From assembly GCA_005888515.1 (NCBI GenBank), contig VAZR01000069.1, forward strand, positions 1-13,735: a stretch of 13,735 nt of DNA, written 5' to 3'. The notes below the pieces were generated by a model, which did no database searches, was not told the DNA's origin, and worked only from the letters and a program-made list of their open reading frames with translations. Shown here in pieces: positions 1 through 6,955 of the stretch. Positions within the stretch are counted from its first letter, which is position 1. The number at the start of each line of letters is the position of its first letter. This stretch comes from Alphaproteobacteria bacterium (GTDB taxonomy: Bacteria > Pseudomonadota > Alphaproteobacteria > ATCC43930 > CGMCC-115725). Made by a program: the position numbers and the translations under genes.

Positions 1-204
1 CACGATATCGCCTACCCGATCCCGAAAGAGGTGCGGATCACCTGCGAGCGGCCAACGGCGATCACGATCACCGGCGCCGACCGCCAGCGGGTCGGCCAGG
101 TCGCCGCCGAGATCCGCGGCTACCGGCCGCCGGAGCCCTATAAGGGCAAGGGGATCAAGTACGCCGAGGAAACCGTCCGCCGCAAGGAAGGCAAGAAGAA
201 GTAG
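1..204 (+). CDS. rplF: 50S ribosomal protein L6, C-terminal part (5' end outside window)
   Basis: The frame is open from base 1 and gives 67 residues before TAG at 202-204. Near the end it carries the L6 C-terminal signature PEPYKGKGIKYAEE, followed by a basic RRKEGKKK tail. L6 is a primary 23S rRNA-binding protein of the large subunit, near the factor-binding region. Only the end of the second L6 domain is visible, including the GADRQRVGQVAAEIR segment that is typical of the family. The gene is followed after 5 bases by rplR, the normal spc-operon order, so identity is secure. The start and N-terminal domain cannot be judged here. Confidence 0.96.
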   Translation, partial: HDIAYPIPKEVRITCERPTAITITGADRQRVGQVAAEIRGYRPPEPYKGKGIKYAEETVRRKEGKKK

Positions 205-209
205 CGCCC

Positions 210-575
210 ATGTCGAACAAACCAGAGATGCTGTTCCGGCGCCGGCGCCAGCGGGTCCGCTTCCGCGTGCGGCAGGCGGCCAAAGGACGCCTGCGGCTGT
301 CGGTGTTCCGCTCCTCCCGGCATATCTACGCCCAGATCGTCGACGACCAGGCCGGCCGCACCTTGGCCGCGGCCTCGACCCTCGACGGCACCATTCGACC
401 GAACCTCAAGACCGGCTCCGATGCCGCGGCAGCGAGCGCGGTCGGCAAGCTGATCGCCGAGCGCGCCAAGGCGGCCGGGATCGAGCGGGTCGTGTTCGAT
501 CGTGGCGCCTATCTGTTTCACGGCCGCGTCAAGGCGCTGGCCGATGCCGCCCGCGAGGGCGGCCTCGAATTCTAG
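210..575 (+). CDS. rplR: 50S ribosomal protein L18
   Basis: This gene encodes 121 residues, the normal L18 length. L18 binds 5S rRNA and with L5 and L25 helps form the central protuberance of the 50S subunit. The N-terminus is rich in arginine (RRRRQRVRFRVRQAAKGRLR), and the family core follows: RLSVFRSSRHIYAQIVDDQAGRT near residues 28-52 and the C-terminal VVFDRGAYLFHGRVKALADAAREGGLEF. The ATG at 210 lies 5 bases after the rplF stop, so its ribosome binding region falls inside the end of rplF (GGAAGGC, AAGAAG). It is cotranscribed with its spc-operon neighbours. Confidence 0.97.
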   Translation: MSNKPEMLFRRRRQRVRFRVRQAAKGRLRLSVFRSSRHIYAQIVDDQAGRTLAAASTLDGTIRPNLKTGSDAAAASAVGKLIAERAKAAGIERVVFDRGAYLFHGRVKALADAAREGGLEF

Positions 576-587
576 AGAGGGTTCCTG

Positions 588-1166
588 ATGGCACGCACCC
601 AGGGTGAGCGGCGCAGGCGGGGCGATGGCGAGGGCCAGTCGCGCGACCGCGAAGAGAGCGAATTTGCCGAGAAGCTGGTCAACATCAATCGCGTCGCGAA
701 GGTCGTGAAGGGCGGCCGGCGCTTCGGTTTTGCCGCGCTCGTCATCGTTGGCGACAAAAAAGGGCGCGTCGGTTATGGCGCCGGCAAGGCACGCGAGGTG
801 CCGGAAGCCATCCGCAAGGCGACCGAGCAGGCGCGGCGCGGCATGATCCGCGTGCCATTGCGCGAGGGCCGCACCCTGCACCACGACATCGCCAATTCCT
901 ATGGTGCCGGCAAGGTCATCGTGCGCGCCGCCAAACCGGGCACCGGGATCATCGCTGGCGGACCGATGCGGGCGATTTTCGAAGCGCTCGGGGTCCAGGA
1001 CGTGGTCGCCAAATCGGTCGGCAGCTCGAACCCGCACAACATGATCAAGGCAACTTTTGCCGCGCTCAGCCAGCTCACCAGCCCGCGCGCCGTGGCCGCG
1101 CGCCGCGGCAAGAAGGTCGCCGAGATCCTGGGCCGGGCGCAGACCGAGGCGCGGGAGCCGGCGTAA
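588..1166 (+). CDS. rpsE: 30S ribosomal protein S5
   Basis: This gene encodes 192 residues. S5 lies at the 30S mRNA entry region and takes part in decoding accuracy and mRNA unwinding. The first 25 residues are a charged, lineage-variable extension. The double-stranded-RNA-binding-like S5 domain follows (EKLVNINRVAKVVKGGRRF and FAALVIVGDKKGRVGYGAGKA, about residues 28-75). The C-terminal domain contains AAKPGTGIIAGGPMRAIFEA and GSSNPHNMIKATFAAL. An AGAGAGGG ribosome binding site about 8 bases upstream supports the ATG at 588. The stop codon overlaps the rpmD start (TAATG), which implies translational coupling. Confidence 0.97.
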   Translation: MARTQGERRRRGDGEGQSRDREESEFAEKLVNINRVAKVVKGGRRFGFAALVIVGDKKGRVGYGAGKAREVPEAIRKATEQARRGMIRVPLREGRTLHHDIANSYGAGKVIVRAAKPGTGIIAGGPMRAIFEALGVQDVVAKSVGSSNPHNMIKATFAALSQLTSPRAVAARRGKKVAEILGRAQTEAREPA

Positions 1167-1369
1167 TGGCCAAAGGGACTAGCGACAAGAAGACCGTTAC
1201 GATCGTGCAGACCGGCAGCCCGATCGGGCGCCGCGCCGACCAGGAGGCGACTTTGAAGGGGCTTGGCCTCAACAAGCGCCATCGGCGGCGTACGCTCGAG
1301 GATACCCCGGCGGTGCGCGGCATGATCGACAAGGTCAAGCACCTCGTGCAGGTCGAAAGCGAACCCTAG
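1166..1369 (+). CDS. rpmD: 50S ribosomal protein L30
   Basis: This gene encodes 67 residues, close to the short bacterial L30 length. The core is recognisable: KTVTIVQTGSPIGRRADQEA, then LKGLGLNKRHRRRTLEDTPA and VRGMIDKVKHLVQV. L30 is a small, non-essential-in-some-bacteria protein of the 50S subunit. The ATG shares its A with the last base of the rpsE stop codon, so it is probably translated by re-initiation. The position between rpsE and rplO is the standard spc-operon order. Confidence 0.96.
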   Translation: MAKGTSDKKTVTIVQTGSPIGRRADQEATLKGLGLNKRHRRRTLEDTPAVRGMIDKVKHLVQVESEP

Positions 1370-1390
1370 AGTTACCATCTAACAGCTTGC

Positions 1391-1434
1391 CTGGCTCGCC
1401 GGGCGGGATAGCACGATAAGACATGGCGAGCTGG
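1391..1434 (+). promoter_or_regulatory. Possible hairpin in the rpmD-rplO leader
   Basis: In the 76-base gap between rpmD and rplO, GCTCGCC (1394-1400) pairs perfectly with GGCGAGC (1425-1431). Two G-U pairs and one C-G pair (1391-1393 with 1432-1434) can extend the stem. The loop is 24 bases. The 3' side runs into the GGGG at 1433-1436, which is part of the purine-rich region before the rplO ATG at 1446, so folding could modulate L15 translation. The pairing is seen directly; the regulatory role is inference. Confidence 0.35.
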
Positions 1435-1445
1435 GGCATGAGGCG

Positions 1446-1994
1446 ATGAAGCTCAACGAGATCAGAGACAATCCGGGATCGCACTACCGGGCGAAGCGGG
1501 TCGGCCGCGGTATCGGATCCGGCAAGGGAAAGACCTCCGGCCGCGGCGGCAAGGGCCAGACCGCGCGTACCGGCGTCGCGCTGAACGGCTTCGAGGGCGG
1601 GCAGACCCCGCTGCACCGCCGGCTGCCGAAGCGCGGCTTCAACAACAAGATCTTTCAGAAGGACTTCAAGGTCGTGAACCTCGGCCGGCTGCAGCAGGCG
1701 CTCGATGCCGGCAAGCTGACTGCCGAAGGTGGTCTCGACGCGCAGAAACTGGTGACGGCGGGTCTTCTGCGCCGGCCAGGCGACGGCATCCGCCTCCTGG
1801 CGAAGGGCAGCCTTAGTGCGGCGATCACGATCGAGGTCGCAGGCGCTTCGGAGGCTGCCGTTGCGGCGGTTGAAGCCGCCGGCGGCAAAGTCGTCGTGAT
1901 CGGCCGTCCCGCCGTTGCCGAGCCGGCGGCGGAGGAGCGGCCAAAGCGCCGGGCCAAGCGTCCGCCCCAGCCCGAGACCGAGGCGTCGGCCTGA
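1446..1994 (+). CDS. rplO: 50S ribosomal protein L15
   Basis: This gene encodes 182 residues, longer than the roughly 145-residue E. coli protein because of a C-terminal alanine/proline/lysine-rich tail (about residues 158-182, AEERPKRRAKRPPQPETEASA). The N-terminus MKLNEIRDNPGSHYRAKRVG and the glycine/lysine-rich loop GRGIGSGKGKTSGRGGKGQ are diagnostic of L15. The globular part carries GFEGGQTPLHRRLPKRGFNN and the C-terminal EVAGASEAAVAAVEAAGGKV. L15 is a late-assembly 50S protein. The gene sits between rpmD and secY as expected. The tail is plausible for an alphaproteobacterium and need not indicate an error. Confidence 0.96.
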   Translation: MKLNEIRDNPGSHYRAKRVGRGIGSGKGKTSGRGGKGQTARTGVALNGFEGGQTPLHRRLPKRGFNNKIFQKDFKVVNLGRLQQALDAGKLTAEGGLDAQKLVTAGLLRRPGDGIRLLAKGSLSAAITIEVAGASEAAVAAVEAAGGKVVVIGRPAVAEPAAEERPKRRAKRPPQPETEASA

Positions 1995-2034
1995 GCCTGA
2001 GGCGATCCGCGGCCGGTTAGGTTCTTGCGTGCGC

Positions 2035-2066
2035 CCGTTTTGGGCTAGGGCCGTTTTGGGGTAGGG
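2035..2066 (+). repeat. Tandem duplication of a 16-bp unit before secY
   Basis: Two directly abutting 16-base units, 2035-2050 (CCGTTTTGGGCTAGGG) and 2051-2066 (CCGTTTTGGGGTAGGG), differ at one position. They fill much of the 80-base rplO-secY gap and run into the secY ribosome binding site (AGGGAAGGG, ending about 2071). The repeat is seen directly. Whether it acts as a regulatory site or is only a small slippage duplication is unknown. Confidence 0.7.
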
Positions 2067-2074
2067 AAGGGCAC

Positions 2075-3424
2075 ATGGCGTCAGCCGCCGAGCAGCTCGC
2101 TGCCAGCATCAATCTCGGAGCCTTTGCCAAGGCGACAGAGCTAAAGAACCGGATCTGGTTCACCCTCGGCGCGCTCGTCATCTACCGGCTCGGCACCTAC
2201 ATCCCGATCCCCGGTATTGATCCCGCTATCCTGCACGAGATCTTTTCGAGCAAGGCGGGCGGCATCCTCGGCATGTTCGACATGTTCTCGGGCGGCGCGC
2301 TCGGGCGCATGACGATCTTTGCCCTCAACATCATGCCGTACATCTCGGCCTCGATTATCATTCAGCTGTTGACCGCGGTGTCGCCGACCCTCGAAGCCCT
2401 GAAGAAGGAAGGGGAGAGCGGCCGCAAAAAGCTCAACCAGTACACCCGGTACGGCACCGTGGGCCTGGCCGCGGTTCAGGCCTATGGCATCGCGGTCGGG
2501 CTCGAAGGCATGCGCGCCGGCGGCGCTTCGGCGGTCATCGATCCCGGGCTGTTCTTCCGACTGGTGACGACGATCACGCTGACCGGCGGCACGGTGTTTC
2601 TGATGTGGCTCGGCGAGCAGATCACCGCCCGGGGCATCGGTAACGGCATCTCGCTGATTATCATGGCCGGCATCGTCGCTAATCTGCCGCATGCTTTGGC
2701 CGCCACCCTCGAACTCGGCCGTACCGGCGCGATCTCGACGGTTTTCATCATCATTTTCCTGCTGATGTCGGTCGCGGTGGTCGGCGTCATCGTCTTCATG
2801 GAGCGGGCGCAACGCCGGATCCTGGTGCAATACCCGAAACGCCAGCAGGGCAACCGCATGTTCGGCGGCGACTCCTCGCATCTGCCGCTGAAGATCAACA
2901 CCTCGGGCGTGATCCCGCCGATTTTCGCGTCCTCCCTCCTGTTATTACCGGCGACGATCGCCAGCTTCGAGGAAGCCGGCGGCGGCCAGAGCATGGGGAT
3001 CATCAGCGAGATCACCGCCTATCTGGCGCATGGCCGGCCACTCTACATGCTGCTCTACGTCAGCCTGATCGTGTTTTTCTGCTTCTTCTATACCGCGATC
3101 GTCTTCAACCCGACCGAGACGGCCGACAATCTGCGCAAGTACGGCGGCTTTATTCCCGGTATCCGTCCGGGGAAGAACACCGCGGATTATCTCGATTACG
3201 TGCTGACCCGGATCACCGTGATCGGCGCCATCTACCTGGCTCTGGTGTGTATCCTGCCGGAGTTCCTGATATCGCAGTATTCGGTGCCTTTCTATTTCGG
3301 CGGCACGAGCCTGCTGATCGTCGTCAGCGTCACGATGGATACCGTGGCGCAGATCCACTCGCACCTGCTGGCTCACCAATATGAGGGGCTGATCAAGAAG
3401 GCCCGACTGCGGGGAAGGCGCTGA
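2075..3424 (+). CDS. secY: Protein translocase subunit SecY
   Basis: This gene encodes 449 residues, the usual SecY length. SecY is the channel of the SecYEG translocon in the inner membrane, which exports unfolded preproteins and inserts membrane proteins. Ten hydrophobic segments can be read, beginning with IWFTLGALVIYRLGTYIPIPG near residue 25 and ending with the TM10 segment SLLIVVSVTMDTVAQ. The plug region GILGMFDMFSGGALGRM follows TM1. The large cytosolic loops (FMERAQRRILVQYPKRQ and NPTETADNLRKYGGFIPGIR), which contact the ribosome and SecA, are conserved. The start is supported by GGGAAGGG a few bases upstream. The stop overlaps the adk ATG (TGATG). Confidence 0.98.
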   Translation: MASAAEQLAASINLGAFAKATELKNRIWFTLGALVIYRLGTYIPIPGIDPAILHEIFSSKAGGILGMFDMFSGGALGRMTIFALNIMPYISASIIIQLLTAVSPTLEALKKEGESGRKKLNQYTRYGTVGLAAVQAYGIAVGLEGMRAGGASAVIDPGLFFRLVTTITLTGGTVFLMWLGEQITARGIGNGISLIIMAGIVANLPHALAATLELGRTGAISTVFIIIFLLMSVAVVGVIVFMERAQRRILVQYPKRQQGNRMFGGDSSHLPLKINTSGVIPPIFASSLLLLPATIASFEEAGGGQSMGIISEITAYLAHGRPLYMLLYVSLIVFFCFFYTAIVFNPTETADNLRKYGGFIPGIRPGKNTADYLDYVLTRITVIGAIYLALVCILPEFLISQYSVPFYFGGTSLLIVVSVTMDTVAQIHSHLLAHQYEGLIKKARLRGRR

Positions 3425-4101
3425 TGAACCTGATCCTGCTCGGGCCCCCCGGCGCAGGCAAGGGCACGCAGGCAAAACGCCTCCAGCAAGCCTATGGCCT
3501 GGTGCAGCTCGCGACCGGCGACATGGTGCGCGCGGCAATCGCGTCCGGCAGCGAGCTCGGCCAGCGGGTCAAGGCAATCTACGATGCCGGCCAGCTCGTT
3601 CCAGATGACATCATCATCCAGATGATCGCGGAGCGCATTGCGCAGCCTGAGAGCGCGCGCGGCTTCATTCTCGACGGTTTTCCGCGTACCGTGCCGCAGG
3701 CCGAAGCGCTCGACGCGATGCTGGCCGAGCATGGCCAGAAGCTCGACCACGTGATCCTGATGGAGGTCGATGAAGCTGCCCTGGTCGACCGCATTTCCGG
3801 ACGGTTCACCTGTCCCCAATGCGGCGCCAGCTATCATGAACGCTATAACCGGCCCAAGATCGAAGGCCGCTGCGACATCTGCGGCGGCACCGAGCTGGTC
3901 CACCGCGCCGATGACCGTCCCGAAGCGGTCGCAACGCGGCTCGCCGCCTATCGCAATCAGACCGCCCCGATACTACCTTACTATCGAGCCCGGGGAATTT
4001 TGCGTTCGGTCGACGGCATGGCCGACATCGATGAGGTGGCACGGGAAATCGAGGCAGTGATCGCGGGCGGTGGCGAGGCGCGTTCGGCGATGCACCGGTG
4101 A
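3424..4101 (+). CDS. adk: Adenylate kinase, zinc-LID type
   Basis: This gene encodes 225 residues and catalyses ATP + AMP = 2 ADP in the cytoplasm. The P-loop GPPGAGKGTQ is at residues 7-16, the AMP-binding domain covers about 30-60 (TGDMVRAAI), and DGFPRT is at 84-89. The LID carries four cysteines in a Cys-X2-Cys ... Cys-X2-Cys arrangement (Cys130, 133, 150, 153), typical of structural zinc binding. This is the long form of the enzyme. The ATG overlaps the secY stop by one base, so translation is probably coupled. The secY-adk adjacency is standard in this lineage. Confidence 0.98.
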   Translation: MNLILLGPPGAGKGTQAKRLQQAYGLVQLATGDMVRAAIASGSELGQRVKAIYDAGQLVPDDIIIQMIAERIAQPESARGFILDGFPRTVPQAEALDAMLAEHGQKLDHVILMEVDEAALVDRISGRFTCPQCGASYHERYNRPKIEGRCDICGGTELVHRADDRPEAVATRLAAYRNQTAPILPYYRARGILRSVDGMADIDEVAREIEAVIAGGGEARSAMHR

Positions 4102-4118
4102 GCGTCATCGGGGTAGCG

Positions 4119-4146
4119 TTGACGCACCGGCAACGATCCGTATAAT
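4119..4146 (+). promoter_or_regulatory. Near-consensus sigma-70 promoter upstream of rpsM
   Basis: TTGACG (4119-4124) and TATAAT (4141-4146) are separated by 16 bases. The -35 box matches 5 of 6 and the -10 box all 6 of the housekeeping sigma-70 consensus. They sit in the 104-base gap between adk and rpsM, about 60 bases before the S13 start. This should allow rpsM-rpsK-rpoA-rplQ to be expressed independently of the upstream spc part. The sequence match is direct; activity is inference. Confidence 0.72.
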
Positions 4147-4205
4147 CAACGGCTTGACTAGAGGCGTGCCCGCCCTTTTCCCCGAGAATTGAAGGAGCAG
4201 CGCAA

Positions 4206-4574
4206 GTGGCGCGAATTGCTGGCGTCAACATCCCGAATCAGAAGCGGGTGCCGATCGGGTTGACCTATATCCACGGCATCGGCCGCACCAAGGCGCACGA
4301 GATCTGCAGCAAGGTCGGCATTCCGATGGACCGGCGGGTCCACGAGATGACCGACGACGAGGTTCTGCGGGTGCGCGAACTGATCGACCGAGAATACATG
4401 GTCGAGGGCGACCTGCGCCGTACCGTGGCGATGAATATCAAGCGGCTGATGGATCTCGGCTCATACCGGGGTCTGCGCCACCGCAAGGGATTGCCGGTGC
4501 GCGGCCAAAGGACGCACACGAATGCGCGCACCCGCAAGGGACCGGCGCGTCCGATTGCGGGCAAGAAGAAATAG
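4206..4574 (+). CDS. rpsM: 30S ribosomal protein S13
   Basis: This gene encodes 122 residues, the standard length. S13 sits in the 30S head and contacts the P-site tRNA and the 50S subunit through intersubunit bridges. The N-terminus ARIAGVNIPNQKRVPIGLTY and the C-terminal signature GLRHRKGLPVRGQRTHTNAR are diagnostic. The basic tail GPARPIAGKKK reaches toward the tRNA sites. The start codon is GTG at 4206, chosen because GAAGGAG (4191-4197) lies 8 bases upstream and because the protein aligns from ARIAGV. A strong promoter-like sequence precedes it, making this the probable first gene of an alpha-operon transcript. Confidence 0.97.
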   Translation: MARIAGVNIPNQKRVPIGLTYIHGIGRTKAHEICSKVGIPMDRRVHEMTDDEVLRVRELIDREYMVEGDLRRTVAMNIKRLMDLGSYRGLRHRKGLPVRGQRTHTNARTRKGPARPIAGKKK

Positions 4575-4612
4575 GGCGCCCTCTGTTAGGCGTCCGACAG
4601 CGGAAGAGCTAA

Positions 4613-5008
4613 ATGGCGAAAACGGCGGCAGCACCGCGCTTGCGGCGACGCGAGCGCAAGAACATCACCTCGGGGACCGCGCATGTCGCGGCGACCTTTA
4701 ACAACACGATGATCACGATCACCGACGCCCAGGGCAACACGATCGCATGGTCGTCATCGGGCAGCCAGGGGTTCAAGGGCTCGCGCAAATCGACGCCGTA
4801 CGCGGCGCAGGTGGCGGCCGAGGATGCCGGGCGCAAGGCCATGGAGCATGGCATGCGCACCCTCGACATCGAGGTCAAGGGTCCGGGTTCGGGCCGGGAG
4901 TCGGCCTTGCGTGCGTTGCAGGCGGTCGGGTTCGCGATCACCTCGATCCGCGACGTGACGCCGATCCCGCATAACGGCTGCCGCCCGCCCAAGCGCCGCC
5001 GCGTCTGA
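4613..5008 (+). CDS. rpsK: 30S ribosomal protein S11
   Basis: This gene encodes 131 residues. S11 is part of the 30S platform, near the mRNA exit and the Shine-Dalgarno helix. The family core is clear: ITSGTAHVAATFNNTMITI near residues 19-37, AWSSSGSQGFKGSRKSTPYA, and the signature VKGPGSGRESALRAL followed by the C-terminal DVTPIPHNGCRPPKRRRV. A GGAAGAG motif lies upstream of the ATG at 4613. The gene follows rpsM after 38 bases and is probably cotranscribed with it. Confidence 0.97.
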   Translation: MAKTAAAPRLRRRERKNITSGTAHVAATFNNTMITITDAQGNTIAWSSSGSQGFKGSRKSTPYAAQVAAEDAGRKAMEHGMRTLDIEVKGPGSGRESALRALQAVGFAITSIRDVTPIPHNGCRPPKRRRV

Positions 5009-5018
5009 CGCGGCAACC

Positions 5019-5042
5019 GCCAGCCGGCGAGATCGGGCTGGC
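5019..5042 (+). other. Hairpin just after rpsK
   Basis: GCCAGCC (5019-5025) pairs perfectly with GGCTGGC (5036-5042) around a 10-base loop, starting 11 bases after the rpsK stop. No T-run follows, so it is not a standard intrinsic terminator. It could be a 3'-end stabiliser or processing site in the rpsK-rpoA spacer. The role is not known. Confidence 0.4.
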
Positions 5043-5064
5043 ATCGAGCGTGTATAGATAATTT

Positions 5065-5081
5065 CGGCGGCCAAGCCGCCG
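5065..5081 (+). other. Compact hairpin in the rpoA leader
   Basis: CGGCGGC (5065-5071) pairs perfectly with GCCGCCG (5075-5081) around a 3-base CAA loop, giving a very stable small stem 45 bases before the chosen rpoA start. It directly follows an AT-rich stretch containing GATAAT (5057-5062), which could be a -10 box, although no convincing -35 is seen. A second hairpin lies further upstream in the same spacer. Attenuation or control of alpha synthesis is speculation. Confidence 0.4.
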
Positions 5082-5125
5082 GCGATATGTCGCGGACGCA
5101 CTCCGCTTTACCGACCGAGGTCCTC

Positions 5126-6142
5126 GTGCTGCAAAAGAATTGGCAAACTCTGATCAAGCCCAAGGCGTTGTCCGTCGAGCCCGGCGACGATGCCACCCGC
5201 GTCGCCACTGTCGTGGCCGAGCCGCTCGAACGCGGTTTCGGCCTGACCCTCGGCAACGCGCTGCGCCGCGTGCTGCTATCCTCGTTGCAGGGTGCGGCCA
5301 TCACCTCGATGCAGATCGAGGGCGTGCTGCACGAATTCTCGTCGCTTCCCGGCGTGCTCGAGGACGTCACCGATATCGTCCTCAACGTCAAGAGCATCGG
5401 GCTGCGCATGCACGGCGAAGGCCCCAAGCGCATCCGCTTGCGTGGCTCGGGTCCTGGCGAAGTCCGGGCCGGGGCGATCGAGACCGGGCACGACATCGAG
5501 ATCCTCAATCCGGATCTGGTGATCTGCACTTTGGACAGCGGCGCCCGCATCTCGATGGAGATGACCGTCGAGCACGGCAAAGGCTATCTGCCGGGCACCC
5601 AGAACCGGCCGGAGGACGCGCCGATCGGCCTGATCCCGGTCGATGCGCTGTTCAGCCCGGTGCGCAAGGTGTCCTACCGGGTCGAGAATACCCGCGTCGG
5701 CCAGGTCACCGACTATGACAGCCTGTCGATGCGGGTCGAGACCAACGGCGCGATCACGCCGGAGGATTCGGTGGCGCTTGCCGCCCGCATCCTGCAAGAC
5801 CAGCTGCAGCTCTTTATCAACTTCGAGGAGCCGCGCCATGCGGTCGAGAAGGAGATCGCCGGCGAGCCGCTGATCAACAAGAACCTGCTGCGCAAGGTCG
5901 ACGAGCTTGAACTGTCGGTGCGCTCTGCCAACTGCCTGAAGAACGACAACATCGTCTATATCGGCGATCTCGTTCAGAAGACCGAGGCGGAGATGCTGCG
6001 GACCCCCAATTTCGGTCGCAAATCCTTGAACGAAATCAAGGAAGTGCTCGCGAATATGGGATTGCATCTGGGCATGGAGATCGCGAACTGGCCGCCCGAG
6101 AACATCGAGGAGCTGGCCAAGCGCATCGACGAGCCGTATTGA
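5126..6142 (+). CDS. rpoA: DNA-directed RNA polymerase subunit alpha
   Basis: This gene encodes 338 residues from a GTG start. Alpha dimerises to nucleate RNA polymerase assembly and contacts UP elements and activators. The N-terminal domain carries FGLTLGNALRRVLLSSLQGA and the dimer and beta/beta' contact regions. The C-terminal domain carries ELELSVRSANCLKNDNIV, with Arg266 matching E. coli Arg265, which contacts DNA, then TPNFGRKSLNEIKEVLANMG and LGMEIANWPP. I chose GTG 5126 because CGAGG lies 5 bases upstream and family members begin at the LQKNWQ-LIKP sequence. An in-frame ATG at 5087 would add 13 non-conserved residues and lacks a good ribosome binding site. The 117-base spacer before it holds two hairpins. 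Confidence 0.96.
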   Translation: MLQKNWQTLIKPKALSVEPGDDATRVATVVAEPLERGFGLTLGNALRRVLLSSLQGAAITSMQIEGVLHEFSSLPGVLEDVTDIVLNVKSIGLRMHGEGPKRIRLRGSGPGEVRAGAIETGHDIEILNPDLVICTLDSGARISMEMTVEHGKGYLPGTQNRPEDAPIGLIPVDALFSPVRKVSYRVENTRVGQVTDYDSLSMRVETNGAITPEDSVALAARILQDQLQLFINFEEPRHAVEKEIAGEPLINKNLLRKVDELELSVRSANCLKNDNIVYIGDLVQKTEAEMLRTPNFGRKSLNEIKEVLANMGLHLGMEIANWPPENIEELAKRIDEPY

Positions 6143-6184
6143 GGCGCGGCAAACGGCCGGTCAGGGAGCGGGAGACACAACAAT

Positions 6185-6610
6185 ATGCGCCACCGAAAGA
6201 GCGGCCGCGGCTTCAGCCGCACTTCCTCTCACCGCCAAGCGATGTTCGAGAACATGGCCGCGTCGCTGTTGAAGCATGAGCAGATCCGCACGACGCTGCC
6301 CAAGGCAAAGGATCTGCGGCCGATTGTCGAGCGGCTGATCACGCTCGGCAAGCGCGGCGGCCTGCATGCGCGGCGCCAGGCGATCGCCACGCTGGGCGAC
6401 CGCGCCCTGGCCGACAAGCTGCTGACCACCCTGGCCGAGCGGTATGCGGCGCGCGCCGGCGGTTACACTCGGATCGTCAAGGCCGGTTTCCGTTATGGCG
6501 ACGACGCGCCGATGGCGGTCATCGAGCTGGTCGACCGCGACCCCGACGCCAAGGGCCAGGACTCCGGCCCGGTCGAAACCGAGACCGAAGAAGCGGAAGC
6601 CGCCGCGTAG
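6185..6610 (+). CDS. rplQ: 50S ribosomal protein L17
   Basis: This gene encodes 141 residues. L17 is a large-subunit protein near the polypeptide exit side. The N-terminus MRHRKSGRGFSRTSSHRQAM and the following FENMAASLLKHEQIRTTLPK are diagnostic, and the family end GGYTRIVKAGFRYGDDAPMAVIELVDRD is present. After about residue 120 there is an acidic tail (VETETEEAEAAA) of the kind common in alphaproteobacteria. A GGGAG motif precedes the ATG. This is the last gene of the ribosomal cluster. It converges on the toxin gene, with only 42 bases between stop codons and no clear intrinsic terminator in that gap. Confidence 0.97.
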   Translation: MRHRKSGRGFSRTSSHRQAMFENMAASLLKHEQIRTTLPKAKDLRPIVERLITLGKRGGLHARRQAIATLGDRALADKLLTTLAERYAARAGGYTRIVKAGFRYGDDAPMAVIELVDRDPDAKGQDSGPVETETEEAEAAA

Positions 6611-6652
6611 GTTTTCGGACCGCAGGCGTCTCGCGCGTAATACAGCGGGTAA

Positions 6653-6934
6653 TCAGAACCGGGCGTCCCGCCGCCGCGCGTCCCTGACCGCGAAGATTTC
6701 GACGTCATCTCCGCGTCGGCGGTACGAGACAATGTAGTTGCCGACGACAAGTCGGCGCGTTCCGGGGCGAGCGCCCGGGGCACCCGAATCGGGAAATTGC
6801 ACCAGGCGCTGTTCGGCGCGATTCAGCGATTGCCGAAGCCGCTCCGCTGCCGATCGGCTATGCTCGGCGAGAAAGGCCTCGATTTCTTCGGCTTCCGCAG
6901 CAGCGCGTCGGGAATAGACGACGCCGGTTGTCAT
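6653..6934 (-). CDS. ParE/RelE-superfamily toxin of a type II toxin-antitoxin pair
   Basis: This gene encodes 93 residues, a normal ParE length. The order of features fits the ParE/RelE fold: VVYSRRAAAEAEEIEAFLAEH at the N-terminus, a helical stretch of about 25 residues, then LVQFPDSGAPGARPGTRRLVV and the closing strands NYIVSYRRRGDDVEIFAVRDARR. ParE members usually poison DNA gyrase, while RelE members cut mRNA on the ribosome. The sequence looks closer to ParE, but the target cannot be told from here. The gene starts 21 bases after the stop of the antitoxin gene on the same strand, and a weak purine motif (ACGAGAA) precedes the ATG. Its 3' end faces rplQ. Confidence 0.85.
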   Translation of the reverse strand: MTTGVVYSRRAAAEAEEIEAFLAEHSRSAAERLRQSLNRAEQRLVQFPDSGAPGARPGTRRLVVGNYIVSYRRRGDDVEIFAVRDARRRDARF

Positions 6935-6955
6935 TTCTCGTGTGCGCGGGCCTGC

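Noticed and set aside
138..1037. Long open frame on the - strand across rplF, rplR and rpsE
   Set aside because: Three unmistakable ribosomal protein genes occupy the + strand here.
4154..4182. Second promoter starting at TTGACT (4154-4159)
   Set aside because: No -10-like hexamer is found 16-18 bases downstream, where the sequence is C-rich.
5087..5125. ATG 5087 as the rpoA start
   Set aside because: It would add 13 residues not typical of alpha subunits and has no clear ribosome binding site. GTG 5126 has both.
6611..6652. Intrinsic terminator after rplQ
   Set aside because: I looked for a GC stem with a T-run on either strand in the gap and found only weak pairing, so none is annotated.
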